A stretch of DNA of 64,000 nucleotides from DAHUXD01 sp963736455 (GTDB taxonomy: Bacteria; Acidobacteriota; Thermoanaerobaculia; UBA5066; Gp7-AA6): positions 186,001 to 250,000 of the forward strand of contig CAVTON010000002.1 in the NCBI GenBank assembly GCA_963736455.1, given 5' to 3'. The notes beneath the pieces are model-generated. The model worked only from the letters and a program-made list of their open reading frames with translations. It had not been told where the DNA came from and made no database searches. Below, one piece after another: positions 7,913-15,588 of the stretch. The position numbers were made by a program, and so were the translations under genes. Position 1 is the stretch's first letter. Each line of letters opens with the position of its first letter.

Positions 7913-10157
7913 TCACTGAATGTTGAACGTCTTGACGATGAAGACCGCCATCTGTCCGCGCGTGTTGTTGGTTCCCGGGCAGTAGTTCCCGCCGCCGCAG
8001 CCGCCGGTGATCGACTCCGCCGAGAGCTGCTCGATCCAGTTCGCGAACGTGGAGGGGCAGGGCACGTCGGCGAAGATTCCCTGGCATGCCGGCGGCACGT
8101 ACGACGAGCCGTGCTCGCCCTTGAGCAGGAAGACCGCCATCTGGTCGCGGCGCACCGGGTTCGTGGGGCAGAAGTTTCCGCCGCCGCAACCTCCGGTGAT
8201 GCCCTCGTTGAACATCGTCTCGATCCAGGGCGCGAAAGTTCGACGAACACGGAACGTCGGGGAAGATGCCGGCGCAGGGCGGGGGCGTGTAGCAGAGGCC
8301 GTGCTCGGCCTTCAGGATGAACACGGCCATCTGCTGGCGCAGGGTCGGTGCACCGACGCCGTAGTTGCCGCCGCCGACGCCGGCGGTGATCTTGTTGCGG
8401 ACCAGGGTCGTCACGTACGAGTAGAACTGCGCCCCGGTCGGCACGTCCACGAAGTCCGCGATCCAGCCGTTGGGCAGCGTGCCCGAGGATCCGTCGGTGT
8501 TGGTCACCACGACGTCGTTGAGGCTGCCGGGCGGCAGGCTCGGCGTCGTGATCGTCATGTTGCTGTAGTCGGAGACGTTCACGTTCGTCGCGGCGACGCC
8601 GCCCACCTTCACGGTCGCACCGGCGAGAAAGTTGAACCCCGCCAGCGCCACGCTCGCGACACCGGCGGGATTGCCCGAGCTCGGGGACGCCGTGAGGACG
8701 AAGCGCTGAGAGAGCTCGGACGTGTTGCCGTCCGGGTCCGTCGCCGTGAGGGTGACCTTCTCGGTGGCTCCGATCGCGACCGGCAGCACGGTGTCGAAGT
8801 TGACGTTGCCGCTGCCGTCGGTCGTGACGGTGTCCGAGCCCAGGTAGGTCCGCCCCTCGAGGAAGTCCTGGGGATGCCCCACGCAGCCGTCGTTCGAGTA
8901 GAAGTCGATCGTGAACTGGGTGCTCGCCGCGCTGTTGAGGAAGCCGTGCACGGTCGTCGTGCTCGCGCCGATGTCCACGGACTTGACGAGCGGGAAGTTT
9001 TGGTTGTTATTCGGGCCCACGTCCGCGTCGCCGAGGTCGTTCGGCGTGAACCCGCCCTGCCCGACTCCGCCCTGGTTGCCGAGATCGAGGCCGAGCGGCG
9101 AGTGGAAGTTGGCGCCGTTCGCCGTCGCGTTTCCGTAGATCGAGTTGCCCCTGATGGTGTCGCGAAGGGAGAAGATGCTGTAGTCGACGAGCACCCCGGC
9201 GCCTCCGTTGAACGCGAGGACGTTGCCCTCTCCCGCGCCGACGCCGCCGACCTGGATCTGCTTGCCGGTCAAGAAGACCCCGTTGTAGGCGTTGCCGAGC
9301 TTCACCATGCCGGTCACGTCGGTGCCCACCCAGTTGTGGAGGACCGTCATCACGAAATCCGTGTCGTTCGTGTTGCCGAGCGCGATGCCGTCGCTGTAGC
9401 CGCCCACGACGTTGTCGCGGACCATCGCGTCTGGAGTCGTGTCCCCGAACGAGATGCCCTCGCCGGCGCCCGTCTGCAGCAGGGCGGCGCCGGACAGGTC
9501 CGTCCCGACCAGATTGCCCTGGACGAGCCCGTTCGAAGAGTGGCCGTGGATCGCGATGCCCGTCTGCAGATTGCCCGAGACGAGATTGCGGTCGGCCGGG
9601 TTCGGACCGCCGGCGGTGAAGGTATTCGAGAACTCCGCGTCGATGCCCCGGATGTTCGCCGGGCTCACGATCGCCGTCCCCGCCGCGTTCGTGCCGATGA
9701 AGCATCCCTTCACGGAGTTGTTGTCCCCGAAGAACGACGAGAACGCGTAGTTCCAGCCGCCGCTGAGGACGATGCCGCGGAGCGTGGATCCGTCCGAGCC
9801 CGTCGAGAACTGGATTCCGTTGCCGCCTCCGGTGATGACGATCTTGAGCACGGTATTCAGCGCGCCCTGCGCATTCGTGTTCGCCGCTGAGCCGCTCTGC
9901 GTGTAGCCATCGATCAACACCGGGCTCGAGACGGCCGGAAGGTCGGAGGCCGGCGTGATCGTGCAGACGCCGCTGCCGTCACAGCCGGCTCCGCTGACGT
10001 TGAACGCGATCGTGTCGAGGCCGGCGTTCGCATTCGCGTCGAGAATCGCCTGGCGCAACGAACCGGCGCCGGAGTCGTTGGTGTTCGTGACCGTGAACGT
10101 CATGGCGGGCAGGGCAGACGCGACGAGCAAGGCGGCGAGGCCGACGCGCAGACGCAT
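7913..10157 (-). pseudogene. Secreted beta-helix/SLH protein with a one-base frameshift
   Basis: The reading frame starts at ATG 10157 (AAGGAGGT upstream) with a signal peptide and FTVTNTNDSGAGSLRQA, then the beta-helix, an Ig-like and an IPT-like domain and the first SLH repeat. At about 8235-8237 an AAA run replaces the AA found at the same place in every paralogue (GCGCGAAGTTCGACGAGC type), so the frame is lost inside the second SLH repeat (after DVPCSSNF). The continuation GITGGCGGGNFCP... KTFNIQ is intact in the next frame to the TGA at 7913. Without the extra base the product would be about 748 residues. Either the gene is recently inactivated, or this is a homopolymer sequencing error. 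The rest of the frame shows no further damage, which favours a very recent event or an error. Confidence 0.8.
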
Positions 10158-10412
10158 GACGGGACCTCCTTTTTGCGTCGCGGAGTTTATCTCCTGTTTA
10201 GAGTTCCGCGCGCCGCGTCGCGGCCCCGGACGTACAGGGTCGCCGCCGGGGCGCCAGGCGGCGAGCGCAAACCGGCGGGGCGGAGCGCATCGCTGACTTC
10301 TCCGCACCCGCCGGGATCGTCGGCCGAAGATCGAGTCAGCGCGACGCGGTCGAGCCGGCGCGGCGAAACCCGGCCTCGGCGCTAACTCCAATCGGGCCCG
10401 CAGCCACCAGGG

Positions 10413-12644
10413 TCATTGCAGGTTGAACGTCTTGACGATGAACACCGCCATCTGGCCGCGCGTGTTGTTGTTCGACGGGCAATAGTTGGATCCGCCACAG
10501 CCGCCGGTGACGTTCTCGGCCTTGAGCTGCTCGACCCAGTTGGCATACGTGGACGGGCATGGGACGTCGGCGAACGCGCCCGTGCAGGGCGGCGGGACGA
10601 ACGTGGATCCGTGCTCGCCCTTCAGCAGGAATACGGCCATCTGGTCGCGCCGCACCGGATTCAACGGACAGAAGTTGCCGCCGCCGCAGCCGCCGGTGAT
10701 GCCCTCGGCCGCCATGGCCTCGATCCACGGAGCGAAGTTCGAAGAGCAGGGCACGTCGAGGAAGACTCCCGTGCAGGGAGGCGGCGTATAGCAGATCCCG
10801 TGCCTGGCCTTGATGATGAAAACGGCCATGGACTGGCGCTTGATGTTGTCGTTGAAGCCGTAGTTGCCGCCGCCGACGCCGACGGTGATCTGGTTGGCCA
10901 CGAGCGTGGCGACGTAGTCCTGGAAGGCGCCGCCGAGATTCTCGTCGTTGAAGTCGACGACCCAGGCGTTCTTGAGCGTGCCCGAGAGCCCCGAAGGCGT
11001 CGTGACGGTAATGTCGTTGACGCTGCCGGGAGGCAGAGTCGGCATCACCGCGAAGATCTTGTTTGGGGTTGGAATGCTCTGGATCGTCATCGGGACGCCG
11101 CCCGCGGTGGCGGTCGATCCGCTTTCGAACTGCTGGCCGTAGAGCGTGTTGCTGGATCCGTTGGGGCCGTGCGGAAGGGAGGTCTTGAGCAGAATGCTCT
11201 CCGAGAACTCGGAGGACCGGCCGGTGGAGTCGGTCGCGATGGCGGTCACGGGCTGCCCCGCCGCGAGGACGACGGGCAGGACGAAGTCGATCGTCGCATT
11301 GCCGCTCGCGTCGGTCGTCACCTGGGTCGTTCCCGCGAGATCCTGTCCCTGGTTGAGGGCCGGCGGGTGCGAGAGACAGGCGGGGTCGGAGTAGAAGTCC
11401 ACGTCGTACGTCGCCGACGGCTTGCTGTGGAAGGCGGCGTGGACGGTCGTCGAAGCGCCGTAATCCACGGACGAGAGGATCGGGTAGTTCTGAATGTTGT
11501 CGGCCTCGGTGTCGTCGTTGGGCGTCGGGCCGAGGGTGCCGTCGTTGCCGTCTCCGACGTCGATGCCCAGGGGCACGTTGCCGTAGATCTGGTTACCGCG
11601 GATGCTGACCTTGCAGCCCGTGTCGATTTCCAGACCCGCGGAGCCCAGGCCACCAAAGCCGCCTGTGCCGTTGAAAGCGATCGTGTTGCCTTCGCCGGGC
11701 CCGAGGCCTCCGATCGTGACGACCGAGAAGCCCGTAGCGGCGATCCCCCCTCCCGGGTTTCCGAGGGGCGCAGTGCCGGCTGCGTTCGTGCCGATCAGGT
11801 TGCCCTGGATCGTCGAGGCGGTGCAGGCCTGAAGCCCGATGCCTCCGGCGTTGCCGCTGATCAGGTTTCCTTCTCCCGCGCCGGAGCCTCCGACGACGAC
11901 CGATGAAGAAGTGCAGTTGACGCCCAATCCATTCGGGAGCGCGAGGGACCCGCTGGGATCCGTCCCGATGTAGTTGCCCCGAATGGTGGTCGTGCCGCTG
12001 CCCGTCACGTAGATGCCCCCGCTGCCGCCGAGGTGACCCGAGATGAGGTTCCGGTCCGCGGGATTGGATCCGCCGATGAGAAGGCCGGCGTTCGTGTCGC
12101 TCCAGATGCCCTTCGGCGCCGTCGAACCATTGCCCGGCACGAAGTGTCCCGTCGGATCGAGGCCGATCACGTTGCCGGCGATCACCGAGCTTCCCGTGGA
12201 CTGCAGGTAGATCTCGCCGCTCGAGAGGTTTCCGAGACAACGATTGATCGCGAGCCCGCGAACGACGGCTTGTCCGGCGCTGAAAGAGAGTCCGGCATTG
12301 TTGGCACCGAGGTTCTCACCGTCGATCTCGATGAGGATGACGCCGTTCCACGGTTGGCCGAAGGGGTTCGAGTTCGGCGAAGCCCCCGATTGGGTGTAGC
12401 CGTCGATCGTGAGGCTCTGCGTGATGGCCGGCAGCGCCGTCAGGGGTGTGATCGTGTGGATCCCGCTGCCCGGAATGTCGAAGGCGATCGTGTCGGCGCC
12501 GGGATTGGCGTTGGCGTCCAGGATCGCCTGGCGCAGCGACCCCGCGCCGCTGTCGGCGGTGTTGCTCACCGTGTAGGTGGCGGCCCCTGCGGGGAGCGCC
12601 GAAATCAGAAGAACGAGCGCGAGGGGAAGCCGAAGGATCGTCAT
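10413..12644 (-). CDS. Secreted beta-helix/SLH protein, tandem paralogue A
   Basis: A 743-residue protein with a signal peptide (1-21, ending PAGAA), the family opening TYTVSNTADSGAGSLRQ, beta-helix rungs to about residue 400, an Ig-like segment, an IPT-like domain and three SLH-type repeats with the second and third bearing four Cys each, ending VKTFNLQ. Its last 330 or so residues are almost identical to those of the next gene upstream at 12668-14896, whereas the beta-helix faces differ more, for example FGGLGSAGLEIDTGCKV against GSAGLAIQTGSQA. Only 23 bases separate the two, so they are likely co-transcribed and arose by tandem duplication. It is exported and probably surface-bound; the ligand is unknown. 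Confidence 0.85.
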   Translation of the reverse strand: MTILRLPLALVLLISALPAGAATYTVSNTADSGAGSLRQAILDANANPGADTIAFDIPGSGIHTITPLTALPAITQSLTIDGYTQSGASPNSNPFGQPWNGVILIEIDGENLGANNAGLSFSAGQAVVRGLAINRCLGNLSSGEIYLQSTGSSVIAGNVIGLDPTGHFVPGNGSTAPKGIWSDTNAGLLIGGSNPADRNLISGHLGGSGGIYVTGSGTTTIRGNYIGTDPSGSLALPNGLGVNCTSSSVVVGGSGAGEGNLISGNAGGIGLQACTASTIQGNLIGTNAAGTAPLGNPGGGIAATGFSVVTIGGLGPGEGNTIAFNGTGGFGGLGSAGLEIDTGCKVSIRGNQIYGNVPLGIDVGDGNDGTLGPTPNDDTEADNIQNYPILSSVDYGASTTVHAAFHSKPSATYDVDFYSDPACLSHPPALNQGQDLAGTTQVTTDASGNATIDFVLPVVLAAGQPVTAIATDSTGRSSEFSESILLKTSLPHGPNGSSNTLYGQQFESGSTATAGGVPMTIQSIPTPNKIFAVMPTLPPGSVNDITVTTPSGLSGTLKNAWVVDFNDENLGGAFQDYVATLVANQITVGVGGGNYGFNDNIKRQSMAVFIIKARHGICYTPPPCTGVFLDVPCSSNFAPWIEAMAAEGITGGCGGGNFCPLNPVRRDQMAVFLLKGEHGSTFVPPPCTGAFADVPCPSTYANWVEQLKAENVTGGCGGSNYCPSNNNTRGQMAVFIVKTFNLQ

Positions 12645-12667
12645 GATCTTTTCGTGGCCTTTCGGAG

Positions 12668-14896
12668 TTACTGAAGGTTGAACGTCTTGACGATGAAGGC
12701 GGCCATCTGGCCGCGGGTGTTGTTGTTCGAGGGGCAGTAGTTGGACTGGCCGCAGCCGCCCGTGACGTTCTCGGCCTTCAGCCGCTCGATCCAGTTGGCG
12801 AACTGGCCGGGGCAGGGCACGTCCGCGAAGACTCCCGTGCACGGCGGGGGGACGAAGGTGGATCCGTGCTCGCCCTTGAGCAGGAAGACGGCCATCTGGT
12901 CGCGGCGGACCGGATTGGACGGACAGAAGTTTCCGCCGCCGCAGCCGCCGGTGATGCCCTCGGCGGCCATGGCCTCGATCCAGGGAGCAAAGTTGGAGCT
13001 GCAGGGAACGTCGGGGAAGACGCCGGCGCAGGGCGGCGGCGTGTAGCAGATCCCGTGCCTGGCCTTCATGATGAAGACGGCCATGGACTGGCGCTTGATG
13101 TTGTCGTTGAACCCGTAGTTGCCGCCGCCGACGCCGACGGTGATCTGATTGGCCACGAGCGTGGCGACGTAGCCCTGGAAGCCGCCTCCGAGATTTTCGT
13201 CGTTGAAGTCGACGACCCACGCGTTCTTCAGCGTGCCGGAGAGGCCCGAGGGAGTCGTGACGGTGATGTCGTTGACGGTGCCCGGCGGCAGCGTCGGCAT
13301 CAGCGCGAAGATCGTCGTCGGGTTCGGGATGTTCTGGATCGTCATGGCGACGCCGCCCGCGGTGGCCGTCGACCCGGATTCGAACTGCTGGCCGTACAGC
13401 GTGTTGCTGGATCCGTTGGGTCCGGAGGAAAGGGACGTCCTGAGGAGGATGCTCTGCGAGAACTCGGAGGACCGGCCGGTGGAGTCGGTCGCGATGGCGG
13501 TGACGGGCTGACCGGCCGCGAGGACGACGGGAAGCGTGAAGTCGATGGTCGCGTTGCCGCTCGCGTCGGTCGTCACCTGGGTCGTGCCCGCGAAATCCTG
13601 TCCCTGGTTCAGCGCCGGGGGATGGGAGAGACAGGCCGGATTCGAATAGAAATCGATGTCGTACGTTGCCGAGGGCTTGCTGTGGAACGCGGCGTGGACG
13701 GTCGTCGAGGCGCCGTAATCCACGGACGAGAGGATCGGGTAGTTCTGGATGTTGTCGGCCTCGGTGTCGTCGTTCGGCGTGGGGCCGTACGTGCTGTCGG
13801 CGTTGGTCCCGACGTCGATGCCCAGGCGGACGTTGCCGTAGATCCGATTCCCGCGGATCGCGGCCTGGCTGCCGGTCTGGATCGCGAGGCCCGCCGACCC
13901 GTTCCCGTCGTAGCCGTTGAACGCGATGGTGTTGCCTTCGCCGGCCCCGAGGCCGCCGATCGCGACGGTCGAGAGCGACGTGCCGATCCCGCCGTCGAAG
14001 TTCCCGAGGGGCGCCGTGCCCGTGATGTCGGTGCCGATGAGGTTGCCGTGGATCGTCGAAGCCGTGCAGTTAGAGAGCAAGACTCCATTGGCGTTGCCGC
14101 TGATCAGATTGCCCTGCCCGGCCAGAGATCCGCCGACGATGACCGAGGATGACTGGCAGTTGATCCCGACGGAATTGGGCAGCTGCAGCGTTCCGGTGGC
14201 GTCGGTCCCGATGTAGTTGCCCTGGATCGTGGTCACGCTGCCGCCCTTCAGATACATTGCGCCCTGGCTGGAGGGGCCGAAGTTGCCCGAGATCAGATTG
14301 CGGTCGGCGGGGTTGGGGCCGCCGATGAGTAGACTGGCGGACGAGGTGAGCCAGATCCCTGTCCGCTGAGAATAAAGGACGCCGGGGACGAAGTGGCCGG
14401 TCGGGTCGAGGCCGATCACGTTGCCGGCGATCACGTGGCTCCCGTTGGCTTGCAGGTAGATCGCGCCATCCGGCGCGGTCCCGCAGCGGTTGATCGCGAG
14501 CCCTCGCACGACGACCGATCCGCCGCTGACGAGGAGACCGGCGCTGTTGAAGCCCGAAAGGTTCTCGCCGTCGATCTCGATCAGCACGACCGCGTTCCAG
14601 GGCTGCCCGAACGGATTCGTGTTGGCGGAGGCGCCCGGCTGCGTGTAGCCGTCGATGGTGACGCTCTCCGTGATCGCCGGAAGCGTCGTCAGGGGCGTGA
14701 TGGTGTGGATGCCGCTGCCCGGAATGTCGAACGCGATCGTGTCAGTGCCCGCGTTGGCGTTGGCGTCCAGGATCGCCTGGCGAAGCGACCCCGCGCCGCT
14801 GTCGTCCGTCGTCGTGACGGTATAGGTCGCGGCGCGGGCGGCCAGGGCCACGAGGCCGAAAACGGCGGTCGCGAAGGCGATTCGGCGGCTTTTCAT
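12668..14896 (-). CDS. Secreted beta-helix/SLH protein, tandem paralogue B
   Basis: A 742-residue protein with the same plan as the preceding gene: signal peptide (MKSRRIAFATAVFGLVALAA), GAGSLRQAILDANANAGT, beta-helix, Ig-like and IPT-like domains, three SLH-type repeats, ending VKTFNLQ. It is the promoter-proximal gene of the minus-strand group 7913-14896, and its start lies only 83 bases from the start of the sigma factor at 14980 on the other strand, so the two share a short divergent control region (14897-14979). That geometry matches the first module (4305 and 4422). A good ribosome site (GGAGACC) is upstream of the ATG. Confidence 0.86.
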   Translation of the reverse strand: MKSRRIAFATAVFGLVALAARAATYTVTTTDDSGAGSLRQAILDANANAGTDTIAFDIPGSGIHTITPLTTLPAITESVTIDGYTQPGASANTNPFGQPWNAVVLIEIDGENLSGFNSAGLLVSGGSVVVRGLAINRCGTAPDGAIYLQANGSHVIAGNVIGLDPTGHFVPGVLYSQRTGIWLTSSASLLIGGPNPADRNLISGNFGPSSQGAMYLKGGSVTTIQGNYIGTDATGTLQLPNSVGINCQSSSVIVGGSLAGQGNLISGNANGVLLSNCTASTIHGNLIGTDITGTAPLGNFDGGIGTSLSTVAIGGLGAGEGNTIAFNGYDGNGSAGLAIQTGSQAAIRGNRIYGNVRLGIDVGTNADSTYGPTPNDDTEADNIQNYPILSSVDYGASTTVHAAFHSKPSATYDIDFYSNPACLSHPPALNQGQDFAGTTQVTTDASGNATIDFTLPVVLAAGQPVTAIATDSTGRSSEFSQSILLRTSLSSGPNGSSNTLYGQQFESGSTATAGGVAMTIQNIPNPTTIFALMPTLPPGTVNDITVTTPSGLSGTLKNAWVVDFNDENLGGGFQGYVATLVANQITVGVGGGNYGFNDNIKRQSMAVFIMKARHGICYTPPPCAGVFPDVPCSSNFAPWIEAMAAEGITGGCGGGNFCPSNPVRRDQMAVFLLKGEHGSTFVPPPCTGVFADVPCPGQFANWIERLKAENVTGGCGQSNYCPSNNNTRGQMAAFIVKTFNLQ

Positions 14897-14960
14897 GAGG
14901 GTCTCCTTCGCTTCAGGAGCTCGACAAATCGCCCCGAAACCGGACAGGCGATCGTTGGGC

Positions 14961-14966
14961 TATGCT
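14961..14966 (+). promoter_or_regulatory. Putative -10 element TATGCT of the second sigma-kinase module
   Basis: The hexamer lies 13 bases before ATG 14980, with no Shine-Dalgarno sequence between. It shares GCTATNCT with the element at 4404. It overlaps the in-frame ATG at 14962, which argues that translation starts at 14980. Confidence 0.35.
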
Positions 14967-14979
14967 CTCGCCTTACCCA

Positions 14980-15588
14980 ATGCCCTCCCAAGTGCCTCCG
15001 CCGGAAGGGGAAACGCCGCCCCCGGGCGAGATCACGAGCCTTCTGCACGCCGCCGAGGCCGGGGATCGCGGTGCCGTGGACCGGCTCTTCTCGGCCGTCT
15101 ACGGAGAGATGCGCCGGCTCGCGCACCGGGAGCTCGTCTCGGCCGGCCTCCACGGCACGATCAACACGACCGCGCTCGTGCACGAGACGTACCTGAAGCT
15201 CTCGCGCGGCAACGCGTGGTCGGTCCGCGACCGCTTCCACTTCTACGCGACGACCGCCCGGGCGATGCGGATGGTCTTGATCGACGACGCCCGGCACCGG
15301 CTTCGGGACAAGCGCGGCGGGGGCCGCTCGAACCTGCCGCTCGAAGACGTGGACGCCGCGATTCCGGAGAAGACCGAGGAGCTGCTCGCGCTCGACGAGG
15401 CGCTCGACCAGCTCGAGACGGCCTCGCCCGAGCTCGCGCGCGTCGTGGAGTGGCGGTTCTTCGCGGGATTGTCGGTCGAGGACATCGCGACGACGCTGGA
15501 GGTTTCGGACCGCACGGTGCGCCGGCAGTGGCGGGCGGCCCGAGCGATTCTCTACCGAAGCCTTTCCGGCCCGGCCGCCCAGCCGTGA
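14980..15588 (+). CDS. ECF sigma factor of the kinase-linked (Sigma70_ECF / TIGR02999) type
   Basis: A 202-residue ECF sigma factor and close relative of the one at 4422. Region 2 spans about 18-98 (TALVHETYLKL; FYATTARAMRMVLIDDAR), region 4 about 138-198 with the recognition helix at LEVSDRTVRRQWRAAR. Residues 62-64 are NTT where typical ECF factors carry acidic residues. The stop overlaps the GTG start of the kinase gene (15585-15588). I chose ATG 14980 (MPSQVPPPEG) over ATG 14962 because of the -10-like box; the extra six residues would not alter the fold. No anti-sigma gene is nearby, so control is likely through the coupled kinase. Confidence 0.88.
   Translation: MPSQVPPPEGETPPPGEITSLLHAAEAGDRGAVDRLFSAVYGEMRRLAHRELVSAGLHGTINTTALVHETYLKLSRGNAWSVRDRFHFYATTARAMRMVLIDDARHRLRDKRGGGRSNLPLEDVDAAIPEKTEELLALDEALDQLETASPELARVVEWRFFAGLSVEDIATTLEVSDRTVRRQWRAARAILYRSLSGPAAQP

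Noticed and set aside
7446..10391. A single 981-codon frame spanning the beta-helix gene
   Set aside because: Past the SLH region it becomes Arg-rich nonsense; the true frame shifts near 8235 and the signal peptide starts at 10157.
10158..10412. Possible small gene in the 255-base gap
   Set aside because: Only Arg/Pro-rich short frames are visible; the gap holds the ribosome site of the next gene and nothing else I can support.
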